Assembly: GCA_023423415.1 (NCBI GenBank)
Contig: JAFAFP010000132.1
Location: 1-40,732 of the forward strand
Reading direction: 5' to 3'
DNA from: Pseudomonadota bacterium
Lineage (GTDB): Bacteria; Pseudomonadota; Alphaproteobacteria; Rhizobiales; Xanthobacteraceae
DNA length: 40,732 nucleotides
The translations under genes and the position numbers were made by a program. Of the stretch, positions 17,396 to 23,985 are shown piece by piece. Below the pieces are notes generated by a model. The model was not told where the DNA came from. It saw only the letters and a program-made list of their open reading frames with translations, and made no database searches. Position 1 is the first letter of the stretch; the number at the start of each line of letters is the position of its first letter.

Positions 17396-18169
17396 TTACC
17401 GTTCGACGAAAGCCTTCTCGATCACAAAGTGACCTGGCTCGCTGTGATTGCCTTCCTCGAAGCCGAGACCGACGAACATGTTCTTCAGGTCTTCCAGCAT
17501 CGCCGGGCTGCCGCACAGCATAATGCGATCTGTGTCGATCGAGAGCGGCGACTGGCCGATATCGTTGAACAGCTTCGCCGAAGAAATCAGGTCGGTGATG
17601 CGGCCGCGATTGCGGAACGGTTCGCGCGTCACGGTCGGGTAGTAAACCAGCTTGCCATCGAGCATCTCGCCGAAGATTTCGTCGTTCTTCAGCGTTTCGA
17701 CCACCTGTTCGCCATAGGCCAGTTCGGCGACCTGGCGGCATCCGTGGACCAGAATGATGCTGTCGTAGCGCTCGTAAACCTCCGGATCCTTGATGAGGCT
17801 GGTGAACGGCGCAAGCCCGGTCCCTGTTGACAGCAACAGCAGCCGTGATCCTGGCAGCAGATTATCGACAATCAGGGTGCCGGTGGCCTTGCGGCCGACC
17901 AGGACGGTGTCACCTTCCTGGATGAGTTGCAGGCGCGAGGTCAGCGGGCCATCCGGGACCTTGATGCTGAAAAACTCCAGCGTCTCCTCGTAATGGGCGC
18001 TTGCCATGCTGTAGGCGCGCAGCAGCGGACGGCCATCGACCTCCAGCCCCATCATCGCAAACTGTCCGCTCATGAAGCGGAAGCCTGGATCGCGGGTGGT
18101 GGTGAAGCTGAAGAGAGTGTCGGTCCAGTGCCGGACCGAAAGAACCTGTTCCCGGTTGAATGCGCTCAT
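17396..18169 (-). CDS. fpr: Ferredoxin--NADP+ reductase
   Basis: A 257-residue FAD enzyme of the bacterial plant-type FNR family, exchanging electrons between NADPH and ferredoxin/flavodoxin. Seen: the FAD site RAYSMAS, the FFSIKVPDGPLTSRL segment, the NADP-binding STGTGLAPFTSL, the CGSPAMLEDL motif and a C-terminus ending VIEKAFVER, as in the Rhodobacter/Azotobacter-type reductases. ATG 18169 is the family start; the reading frame stays open to 18277 but the extra 36 residues are translated from leader repeats. Its leader holds three perfect 13-bp repeats and a hairpin, which hint at leader-based or promoter-proximal control. Confidence 0.92.
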   Translation of the reverse strand: MSAFNREQVLSVRHWTDTLFSFTTTRDPGFRFMSGQFAMMGLEVDGRPLLRAYSMASAHYEETLEFFSIKVPDGPLTSRLQLIQEGDTVLVGRKATGTLIVDNLLPGSRLLLLSTGTGLAPFTSLIKDPEVYERYDSIILVHGCRQVAELAYGEQVVETLKNDEIFGEMLDGKLVYYPTVTREPFRNRGRITDLISSAKLFNDIGQSPLSIDTDRIMLCGSPAMLEDLKNMFVGLGFEEGNHSEPGHFVIEKAFVER

Positions 18170-18180
18170 GATCCGTCCGT

Positions 18181-18219
18181 AATGCGTCTCTTGAATGCGT
18201 CTCTTGAATGCGTCTCTTG
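18181..18219. repeat. Three perfect tandem copies of a 13-bp unit in the fpr leader
   Basis: AATGCGTCTCTTG is repeated without a single mismatch at 18181-18193, 18194-18206 and 18207-18219 (CAAGAGACGCATT in the fpr direction). The array starts 12 nt upstream of the fpr ATG and is followed by a GGCCGC-GTTCCT-GCGGCC hairpin at 18219-18236. The unit length is not a multiple of three, so it is not a coding repeat. It could be a multi-site binding element or a slippage-prone array. Confidence 0.9.
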
Positions 18220-18416
18220 GCCGCGTTCCTGCGGCCCGAATTGCTAGTGCCGTGGGGGAATTGGAGTTGCATTGCACAAATAGATGCGTTTTGCACCAAT
18301 TTCAGCTTGGAATTGCTAGAAAATCCGAGCCGTGTTGCAAGTTCCGCATGGCTCACGGGAACCGCCTACCCGGCGCCCCGATTTTGCGGATCCTGCTCAC
18401 CGGGCCCCCAAACGAG
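18220..18416. other. fpr upstream region
   Basis: Non-coding stretch between the fpr leader repeats and the rreB terminator. Apart from the hairpin at its fpr end it contains two TTGCAC copies on the plus strand at 18272-18277 and 18291-18296, spaced 19 bp, and a weak minus-strand promoter candidate (TTGCAA at 18335-18340, TAGCAA at 18313-18318, 16-bp spacer). No ORF here is convincing. Confidence 0.35.
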
Positions 18417-18442
18417 AAGGGCTGCCCTCTCGGACAGCCCTT
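18417..18442 (-). terminator. Strong terminator hairpin of the rreB-like small mRNA
   Basis: On the minus strand an 11-bp stem (AAGGGCTGTCC pairing with GGGCAGCCCTT, one G-T pair) closes a GAGA tetraloop, followed by CTCGTTT. It lies about 50 nt downstream of the small ORF stop and would give a transcript of roughly 180 nt from the proposed start near 18597. Confidence 0.7.
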
Positions 18443-18490
18443 CCATTGTCAAACCGCAGCCCGGTCTCGGACTGGCACTGGCCACCTGAA

Positions 18491-18568
18491 TCAGGCGGCG
18501 CAGCCCTCGAACGAGCCGAGGGACCAGTTCACAAGAGTCCGCGCAAACGGCGATAGACAATGAGACAC
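18491..18568 (-). CDS. rreB: rreB-like small ORF with 17-nt extended Shine-Dalgarno
   Basis: A 25-codon ORF starting at GTG 18566-18568 and beginning MSHCLSPFARTLVN, ending in GCAA. The 17 nt immediately upstream and touching the start codon, GAAAGGAGGTGATCCAG at 18584-18568, are a perfect complement of the 3' end of 16S rRNA; AGGAGG lies 7 nt from the GTG. A Bradyrhizobiaceae small mRNA named rreB has been described with exactly a 17-nt Shine-Dalgarno sequence, a GTG start, 14 codons and a transcript of about 165 nt, whose expression is limited at the ribosome. Here codon 15 is TGG, so the frame continues to 25 codons; a single-base change there would give 14. A weak promoter (TAGATT at 18604-18609 read on the minus strand) and a strong terminator flank it. 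The peptide's role is unknown. Confidence 0.75.
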   Translation of the reverse strand: MSHCLSPFARTLVNWSLGSFEGCAA

Positions 18569-18584
18569 TGGATCACCTCCTTTC
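18568..18584 (-). promoter_or_regulatory. Extended ribosome-binding site, 17-nt complement of 16S rRNA 3' end
   Basis: Plus-strand CTGGATCACCTCCTTTC equals the conserved 3' terminus of 16S rRNA, so the minus-strand transcript carries an uninterrupted 17-nt anti-16S match. Its last G is also the first base of the GTG start. It should bind 30S subunits unusually tightly. Confidence 0.85.
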
Positions 18585-18698
18585 GGTTGTTAACGATGCC
18601 GCGAATCTAGGCAGGGCCGCGCGATTCGCAAAGGTCAAAAGGCCGGCAGGAGCTGCCCAAGGCGCCGCCAGCTCCGACCGTCGGCCTCAGGCAAGGCA

Positions 18699-18992
18699 TC
18701 AGTGGCGGTGGGATTTTTCGAAGGCGGCCTTCTGCTCCGCAGACGCCTCCTTCTGGTATTTGGCGCGCCAATCGTCATAGGGCATGCCGTAGACGACTTC
18801 CCGGCTTTGCTCCTTGCTCATGGCAATGCCCTGCTGATCAGCCGCCTCCTTCATCCAGTTGGAGAGGCAGTTCCGGCAGAACCCTGCGAGGTTCATCAGA
18901 TCGATATTCTGCACATCGGTTCGGGTGCGCAGATGCTCAACCAGGCGACGGTAAACGGCGGCTTCAAGTTCGGTGCGGGTCTTGTCGTCCAT
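18699..18992 (-). CDS. DUF1244 family protein
   Basis: A 97-residue protein of the DUF1244 family. The diagnostic block is RTDVQNIDLMNLAGFCRNCLSNW near residues 24-46, followed by GMPYDDWRAKYQ. The paired cysteines in FCRNC are conserved in the family and may bind metal or form a disulfide, but no function is established. I use the ATG at 18992 (MDDKTRTELE); another ATG directly before it at 18995 is equally possible, both downstream of GAGGAT. It is divergent from the glycerate kinase, with a 12-bp tandem repeat in the shared intergenic region, and its 3' end points to the rreB promoter. Confidence 0.87.
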   Translation of the reverse strand: MDDKTRTELEAAVYRRLVEHLRTRTDVQNIDLMNLAGFCRNCLSNWMKEAADQQGIAMSKEQSREVVYGMPYDDWRAKYQKEASAEQKAAFEKSHRH

Positions 18993-19060
18993 CATACATC
19001 CTCTGCAGACGATCCTTCGTCGGCCAGAGAATAGTGCGCCAGGCCGCCAGTCGCCACGAT

Positions 19061-19084
19061 GGAAAACTTGCCGGAAAACTTGCG
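19061..19084. repeat. Two tandem copies of a 12-bp unit in a divergent promoter region
   Basis: GGAAAACTTGCC at 19061-19072 is followed directly by GGAAAACTTGCG at 19073-19084. The pair lies between the divergent DUF1244 and glycerate kinase genes, 51 bp before the kinase ATG. Tandem operator half-sites one helical turn apart are the simplest reading, but no regulator is named. Confidence 0.6.
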
Positions 19085-19134
19085 TCGCTCGCTCTCCGTC
19101 CATATCAGCGTCATGGACTGAATCGGCGGACCGC

Positions 19135-20430
19135 ATGCAGACACAACGGCAATTCCTCGAAGGGCTTTTCCACACAGCCGTCGCGGCATCGCATCCTGCG
19201 CGGTGCCTGCCTGCATCTCTGCCGCCGGCGCCAAAAACGGGAAAGCTCATCATCCTCGCCGCCGGCAAGGCGGCCGGATCGATGGCAGAAGTTGCCGAAG
19301 CGCATTATCTCGCCAGTGGTTTTCCCAAGGAGCGGCTCAGCGGCCTTGCGGTTGCGCGGCATGGATATGGTCGTCCGCTGCGCATTGTCGAAATGGTCGA
19401 GGCAGGCCACCCGGTCCCCGATCAGGCCGGACTCGACGCGGCAGCACGAACGCTCTCGCTCGCCGATTCCGCCACGCACGGCGATCTGGTGCTGGTGCTG
19501 GTGTCGGGCGGCGCCTCCGCCAACTGGATCGCTCCGGTGGATGGTCTTTCGCTGGCCTCGAAACAGGCTGTCACCCGGGCGCTGCTGCGCTCGGGAGCCA
19601 CGATTGGCGAGATCAACACCGTGCGCAAGCACCTCTCGCGCATCAAGGGCGGGCGGCTCACGCGGCATGCCTATCCGGCGCATGTCGTGACCATCGGCAT
19701 TTCTGACGTTCCCGGCGACGATCCGGCCGTGATCGGCTCAGGGCCGACGGTCCCCGATCCGACGACGCTCGCCGAGGCCGCTGCCATCGTCGAGCGTTAT
19801 GGGCTAGAGTTGCCTGGCAACGCGTTCCTCGCGTTGCGCGATCCTCGCAACGAAACACCGAAGCCGGACGATCCGCTGTTCAACACCACCGAATATGTCC
19901 TTTCCGCCCGGCCCAGCGACGCCTTCAAGGCGGCGAAAGCTGACATCCATGCCGCCGGCTATGAATGCATCTTCTTCGGCGACCATCTCGAAGGCGAAGC
20001 CCGGGAGGTCGCCGTCGAACAGGCCAAACTCGCCCGCGACCTATCGGCGCAGAAACGCCGTGCGGTGATCCTGTCAGGGGGCGAACTGACCGTGACGATC
20101 CGCGGGGACGGCAAGGGCGGCCCAAACCAGGAATTCGCGCTGGCTCTCGCGATTGCGCTCGATGGCGCGGCCAACATTGCGGCGATTGCCGCGGATACCG
20201 ACGGAACCGACGGAGGGGCCGGATCGGCCACCGACCCGGCGGGGGCCTATGTGGATGGACAAAGCGCTGCGCGGGCCAGAGCCCTCAATATCGATGCAGC
20301 CAAGTACCTGAAGGACAACAATTCGACAGCTTTTTTTGCTGCGTTGGGCGACCTTGTTTCACCCGGACCGACTTACACCAACGTCAATGATTTTCGTGCG
20401 ATTGTCGTGGATCACATTGACACGACTTGA
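19135..20430 (+). CDS. Glycerate 2-kinase (MOFRL family; TtuD/GckA-like)
   Basis: A 431-residue protein of the DUF4147/MOFRL glycerate kinase family. It phosphorylates D-glycerate to 2-phosphoglycerate. Seen: IILAAGKAAGSMAEVAE near the N-terminus, LVLVSGGASANWIAP, the EINTVRKHLSRIKGGRL segment, TIGISDVPGDDPAVIGSGPTVPDPTT and the C-terminal MOFRL block GGPNQEFALALAIAL ... AADTDGTDGGAGSATDPAGAYVDG. Older annotation of homologues such as TtuD in tartrate utilisation is hydroxypyruvate reductase. ATG 19135 follows GGCGGA. A pyruvate kinase gene lies 621 bp downstream in the same direction, as in the ttuD-ttuE pair, so 2-phosphoglycerate made here would feed to pyruvate via enolase. Confidence 0.9.
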   Translation: MQTQRQFLEGLFHTAVAASHPARCLPASLPPAPKTGKLIILAAGKAAGSMAEVAEAHYLASGFPKERLSGLAVARHGYGRPLRIVEMVEAGHPVPDQAGLDAAARTLSLADSATHGDLVLVLVSGGASANWIAPVDGLSLASKQAVTRALLRSGATIGEINTVRKHLSRIKGGRLTRHAYPAHVVTIGISDVPGDDPAVIGSGPTVPDPTTLAEAAAIVERYGLELPGNAFLALRDPRNETPKPDDPLFNTTEYVLSARPSDAFKAAKADIHAAGYECIFFGDHLEGEAREVAVEQAKLARDLSAQKRRAVILSGGELTVTIRGDGKGGPNQEFALALAIALDGAANIAAIAADTDGTDGGAGSATDPAGAYVDGQSAARARALNIDAAKYLKDNNSTAFFAALGDLVSPGPTYTNVNDFRAIVVDHIDTT

Positions 20431-20494
20431 AAAATCACGGCAAAACAGCGGCTTAGGTCGGTTTCGCATGCCCGCTAGCTTGATCTGAACGACC

Positions 20495-21055
20495 GTGATC
20501 CGATTGCGACCCTGCCTCCCGCTCAGCCTGTTCAACACCTCCGCAGCACGCATCGCCGCGCTCGCGCTGGTGTTCGTCTGTGCATGGAGCGCCAGCGCGT
20601 CGGCGGATTTCCGTCTCTGCAACAATACCAGCGGCAAGGTCGGCATATCGCTCGGATACAAGGACCACGAAGGCTGGGTCACCGAAGGGTGGTGGAATCT
20701 CGCGCCCCGATCCTGCGAAACACTGCTGCGCGGCAATCTCGTCGCACGATTTTATTATGTCTATGCCATCGACTACGACCGTGGCGGCGAGTGGTCGGGC
20801 AAAGCATTCATGTGTACGCGAGAGAAGGAATACACGATCCGCGGCACCGAGGATTGTCTCGCGCGCGGCTTCGATCGCACCGGCTTCTTCGAAGTCGATA
20901 CCGGTGAGCAACGGTCCTGGACCGTCCAGCTCACAGAAACCAGTGACCAGACTCCCCTCACCCCCGGCACCCCATCGGTCACGTTGCCGCAAACCGGAAC
21001 GCGACCGCCCACCGGCGTGGTCCCGCTCCCGTCGAATGGAACTCAAAAACGATGA
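20495..21055 (+). CDS. DUF1036 periplasmic protein
   Basis: A 186-residue exported protein. A signal peptide ends near ASASA before DFRLCNNTSG; the DUF1036 domain follows with FRLCNNTSGKVGISLGYKD, EGWWNLAPRSCETLLRG, YYVYAIDYDRGGEW and a paired-cysteine region (FMCTREKEYTIRGTEDCLARGF). The last 35 residues are Pro/Thr-rich and disordered in appearance. The function of DUF1036 is unknown. The start codon is GTG 20495. Its stop overlaps the pyruvate kinase start by 4 nt (ATGA), so the two are translationally coupled, a pairing seen here between an exported protein and a glycolytic enzyme. Confidence 0.87.
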   Translation: MIRLRPCLPLSLFNTSAARIAALALVFVCAWSASASADFRLCNNTSGKVGISLGYKDHEGWVTEGWWNLAPRSCETLLRGNLVARFYYVYAIDYDRGGEWSGKAFMCTREKEYTIRGTEDCLARGFDRTGFFEVDTGEQRSWTVQLTETSDQTPLTPGTPSVTLPQTGTRPPTGVVPLPSNGTQKR

Positions 21056-22485
21056 GACGGCTGCGCCGCACGAAGATCGTCGCCACACTCGGACCGGCCT
21101 CTTCGGACCGTGCCGGCATTGCCCGTTTGTTCCTGGCAGGTGCGGACGTTTTCCGCATCAACATGAGTCATACCTCGCACGATCGCATGCGGGAATTGAT
21201 CGCGATGATCCGGTCGATCGAGCATGAGCAGGGCCGCCCGATCGGCATCCTGGTGGATCTACAGGGACCGAAGCTACGCCTCGGTACATTCGAGGGCGGC
21301 TCTACCGTCGTGATGAAGGGTGGCACCTTCACGCTCGACGCGAATCCAGAATCGGGTGCCGCCAACCGCATCTATCTGCCGCATCCGGAAATTCTGGAAG
21401 CAACCGAGCCGGGGCAAACCCTGCTGCTCGACGACGGCAAGGTCCGCCTGGTCTGCACCGGCACAGCACCGGGAGAATTGACCACTCGCGTCGAAGTCGG
21501 CGGCAAATTGTCCGACCGCAAGGGCGTCAGCCTGCCGGAGACCACGCTTCCCTTTTCCGCACTGACCGAGAAGGATCGCTCCGATCTCGAAGCTGCGTTG
21601 AATGCCGGCATCGACTGGCTTGCGCTGTCATTCATCCAACGGCCGGAAGACATCGCCGAAGCCAAGAAGATCGCGCGCGGACGCGCGGCGGTGATGGCGA
21701 AAATCGAAAAGCCGCAGGCTGTTGCGCGGCTCGACGAAATTCTTGAAGTCACCGATGCGCTGATGGTGGCGCGTGGCGATCTTGGCGTCGAAATGCCGCT
21801 CGAGAAAGTGCCAGGCATTCAGAAGCAGATCACGCGCGCCGCACGCAAGGCCGGCAAACCGGTCATTGTCGCAACCCAGATGCTGGAATCGATGATCAGC
21901 AGTCCGGTGCCGACGCGCGCTGAAGTTTCGGACGTGTCAATTGCCGTGTTCGAGGGCGCCGATGCGATCATGCTGTCGGCGGAATCCGCCGCCGGCCAGT
22001 ATCCGGTCGAAGCGGTGGCGACGATGAATCGCATTGCCGAGGAAGTTGAACGCGATCCGACCTACCCCTCGGTTATCCAGGCGCAACGCGCACAGCCGGA
22101 GCCGACCGGCGCCGACGCAATCGCCGCTGCCGCGCGCCAGATTGCTGAAACACTCGATCTGTCCGCTGTCATCTGCTGGACCTTTTCCGGTTCGACAGCT
22201 TTTCGCGTTGCTCGCGAACGACCGATGCCGCCGGTCGTCGCGATTTCACCGAACATCGCCACTGGACGAAAGCTGTCACTGATCTGGGGTGTGCATTGTG
22301 TGGTCGCGGCAGATGCGCATGACCAGGACGACATGGTCGAACGTGCGTGTCGCATCGCGTTCAGCGAGGGCTTTGCCAAGGCAGGCCGCCGCGTCATCGT
22401 TGTTGCCGGTGTGCCGCTCGGCACACCCGGCGCAACCAACATGCTGCGCATCGCATTTGTTGGAGCAGATCAAACCGACACCTGA
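21052..22485 (+). CDS. pyk: Pyruvate kinase
   Basis: A 477-residue pyruvate kinase, converting phosphoenolpyruvate and ADP to pyruvate and ATP. Motifs run in family order: RRTKIVATLGPASSD at the start, AGADVFRINMSHTSHD, VDLQGPKLRLG, the catalytic lysine stretch MAKIEKPQAV, ARGDLGVEMPLEKV, IVATQMLESMI and DAIMLSAESAAGQYP, then the C-terminal regulatory domain with WTFSGSTAFRVARERP. Length is standard for the bacterial enzyme. It starts within the DUF1036 stop (4-nt overlap) and follows the glycerate kinase, so the three form one probable unit; it might be the ttuE-like paralogue and not the only pyruvate kinase of the genome. Confidence 0.95.
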   Translation: MRRLRRTKIVATLGPASSDRAGIARLFLAGADVFRINMSHTSHDRMRELIAMIRSIEHEQGRPIGILVDLQGPKLRLGTFEGGSTVVMKGGTFTLDANPESGAANRIYLPHPEILEATEPGQTLLLDDGKVRLVCTGTAPGELTTRVEVGGKLSDRKGVSLPETTLPFSALTEKDRSDLEAALNAGIDWLALSFIQRPEDIAEAKKIARGRAAVMAKIEKPQAVARLDEILEVTDALMVARGDLGVEMPLEKVPGIQKQITRAARKAGKPVIVATQMLESMISSPVPTRAEVSDVSIAVFEGADAIMLSAESAAGQYPVEAVATMNRIAEEVERDPTYPSVIQAQRAQPEPTGADAIAAAARQIAETLDLSAVICWTFSGSTAFRVARERPMPPVVAISPNIATGRKLSLIWGVHCVVAADAHDQDDMVERACRIAFSEGFAKAGRRVIVVAGVPLGTPGATNMLRIAFVGADQTDT

Positions 22486-22497
22486 AGGAGGCCGGGC

Positions 22498-22893
22498 ATG
22501 GATGGGAAAATTCGCCCTTTCCTGATGTTTCAGGGACGAGCCGAAGAGGCGATGAATTTCTATATCTCGCTGTTTCCTGGCGGCGCGATCAGCAACATCG
22601 TTCGCTACGGTCCAGGCGAAGCTGGCGCCGAGGGTACAGTGATGAAGGCAGACTTCACCATTGCAGGTCAGTCCGTCATCTGCATCGACAGCCCGGTGAA
22701 GCATGAGTTTACTTTCACGCCGTCATTTTCGTTCTTTGTCGAATGTCAGTCGGAAGATGAAATCGACGGATTGTTTGCGGCACTGGCGCAGGATGGTGTC
22801 GCACTGATGCCAAGCGGCAACTACGGCTTCAGTCGAAAATTTGCATGGCTCAACGATCGCTTTGGCGTGTCGTGGCAGTTGAATTTGAACTAG
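22498..22893 (+). CDS. PhnB-like VOC fold protein
   Basis: A 131-residue protein of the PhnB/3-demethylubiquinone-9 methyltransferase-like group in the glyoxalase/VOC superfamily. It begins with IRPFLMFQGRAEEAMNFYISLFP, continues with a VMKADFTIAGQSVICIDS strand pair and ends RFGVSWQLN, all characteristic of this family. Despite the old family name it has no SAM site; the biochemical role is unknown. ATG 22498 has AGGAGG 7 nt upstream. It begins 12 nt after the pyruvate kinase stop and is likely the last gene of that unit. Confidence 0.85.
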   Translation: MDGKIRPFLMFQGRAEEAMNFYISLFPGGAISNIVRYGPGEAGAEGTVMKADFTIAGQSVICIDSPVKHEFTFTPSFSFFVECQSEDEIDGLFAALAQDGVALMPSGNYGFSRKFAWLNDRFGVSWQLNLN

Positions 22894-22943
22894 AACACTG
22901 CTCTCTGATCGTTGCAGCGAACTCCGACTTTGTTCAGCGAACG

Positions 22944-23549
22944 TCAGATATCCCGGCCCTCGACCTTCTCGGTCAGGGATTTGATCAGATCGGGAATGCG
23001 CGGCAGGTACGGATTAATCTCGATCGCCTTGCGATAGACTTCGAGCGCCCGCTTGTCTTCGCCAAGCGCCTGCATGATGAGCCCAAGACCGGCCAGCGCA
23101 CCGAAATGCCGCGGCTCGCGCGCCAGAATCTGCTGAATATCGTTGAGTGAACCGCCGAGATCCTTGCGCATGTAATTGATGGTCGCCCGCCTGTTCCAGG
23201 CCTCGACGAAATCGGGCCGCAGCGTGATGATCGAATCGAGCAACGTCATCGCGAGATCGAGATTCTTGGCCTCGACCGCGGTCCGAACCCGGCTCATCAG
23301 AAGATTGGCGGTATCGCTCGGGGAGACCATCCAGAGCGCCCAGATGCGGCTTTCCACCGCTTTCGCCGCCTCGGCATCGGGGGCGGCCTTCAGTGCCCCG
23401 AACAGGAACTCGATATCCTGACCGGGATGAACTCTCGGCACCTTTTCGGGTGGCTGCGGCAGACCACCCTCCTGCCCCACTGCCGGCACCGCAAGAAACA
23501 TTGCAGCAACGGCCGTCAAGGTAGCGAGCCGAAATCGTGCGTAGACCAT
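22944..23549 (-). CDS. Exported tetratricopeptide-repeat protein
   Basis: A 201-residue protein with a signal-like N-terminus (MVYARFRLATLTAVAAMFLAVPAVG, cleaved before QEGG), a linker, and a C-terminal set of about three tetratricopeptide repeats (PDFVEAWNRRATINYMRKDLG, PRHFGALAGLGLIMQALGE, KRALEVYRKAIEINPYLP). TPR units mediate protein-protein contacts; the partner is not visible. The ATG at 23549 is chosen over a TTG at 23555. It is convergent with the PhnB-like gene and 95 nt downstream of rpmJ on the same strand, with a hairpin between. Confidence 0.8.
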   Translation of the reverse strand: MVYARFRLATLTAVAAMFLAVPAVGQEGGLPQPPEKVPRVHPGQDIEFLFGALKAAPDAEAAKAVESRIWALWMVSPSDTANLLMSRVRTAVEAKNLDLAMTLLDSIITLRPDFVEAWNRRATINYMRKDLGGSLNDIQQILAREPRHFGALAGLGLIMQALGEDKRALEVYRKAIEINPYLPRIPDLIKSLTEKVEGRDI

Positions 23550-23563
23550 GTCCAACAGCTTAA

Positions 23564-23582
23564 GCCCGCCGACGCGGCGGGC
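23564..23582 (-). terminator. Hairpin between rpmJ and the TPR gene, possible terminator
   Basis: GCCCGCC at 23564-23570 pairs with GGCGGGC at 23576-23582 around a 5-nt loop, followed on the minus strand by TTAAGC. The T-tract is short, so termination after rpmJ would be partial. Confidence 0.45.
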
Positions 23583-23644
23583 AAGCCTTCAATAGAATCA
23601 CGCCTGCGTGAAACAGCGCCCGTGAAACCCGAGCGCCAAGGGCC

Positions 23645-23770
23645 TCAGCCCTGACGCGCCTTGAAGCGGCGCTGGGTCTTGTTGATGATGTAGACCCGGC
23701 CCTTGCGACGCACGAGGCGATTGTCGCGGTGGCGCGCGCGCAGGGACTTGAGGGAATTACGGATTTTCAT
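23645..23770 (-). CDS. rpmJ: 50S ribosomal protein L36
   Basis: A 41-residue basic protein, MKIRNSLKSLRARHRDNRLV then RRKGRVYIINKTQRRFKARQG, the alphaproteobacterial form of ribosomal protein L36. It is a structural component of the large ribosomal subunit. This form (type B-like, slightly longer than the 38-residue form) lacks the four zinc-ligand cysteines of the type A protein, as seen directly. The ATG at 23768-23770 follows a GAGATCGG sequence. It has its own promoter at 23869-23897 and a leader of about 92 nt containing a hairpin. Confidence 0.97.
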   Translation of the reverse strand: MKIRNSLKSLRARHRDNRLVRRKGRVYIINKTQRRFKARQG

Positions 23771-23822
23771 GGCCGATCTCTATTATCTTCACGGCCGCAA
23801 AGCAGCCTGAACCCAAACACAA

Positions 23823-23855
23823 AGGCCGCGCGTCGCTGGCAAGCGTTCGCGGCCT
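23823..23855 (-). promoter_or_regulatory. Leader hairpin upstream of rpmJ
   Basis: AGGCCGCG at 23823-23830 pairs with CGCGGCCT at 23848-23855, and an inner 4-bp stem CGCT/AGCG (23834-23837 with 23842-23845) closes a 4-nt loop. Read on the minus strand the stem is followed by TTTGTGTTT. It lies just after the proposed transcription start, so it could be an attenuator or a protein-binding leader. Confidence 0.5.
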
Positions 23856-23868
23856 GAAATTCGCGCGG

Positions 23869-23897
23869 AAATTAGGAAGGTGCGCCCCAGAAGTCAA
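23869..23897 (-). promoter_or_regulatory. Sigma-70-type promoter of rpmJ
   Basis: On the minus strand TTGACT (23897-23892) and TAATTT (23874-23869) are separated by exactly 17 nt. The expected start is near 23862. This is the best housekeeping-promoter match I found in the window. Confidence 0.7.
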
Positions 23898-23941
23898 CGC
23901 AGAAGCGACTGACTCAGGTAATAAACTACCCCAATTCTCGC

Positions 23942-23975
23942 AAAAGAAGGGACTGCACACGCCGCGCAGCCCCTT
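23942..23975 (-). terminator. Intrinsic terminator of the Cys-rich small protein gene
   Basis: On the minus strand AAGGGGCTGC pairs with GCAGTCCCTT (10 bp, one G-T pair) around a 9-nt loop, followed by CTTTT. It starts 10 nt after the stop codon at 23986, as expected for a monocistronic gene. Confidence 0.75.
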
Positions 23976-23985
23976 CGACACCATG

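Noticed and set aside
18366..18560. Minus-strand frame of 64 codons (TTG start) overlapping the rreB-like ORF
   Set aside because: It runs through the terminator hairpin and starts at a TTG without proper spacing from the ribosome-binding site, whereas the GTG frame has ideal 7-nt spacing.
18568..18584. Plus-strand match to the 3' end of 16S rRNA, as if an rRNA fragment
   Set aside because: Only the last 17 nt match and no upstream 16S helix sequence is present; the minus strand reads as an extended ribosome-binding site with a correctly spaced GTG start, promoter-like element and terminator.
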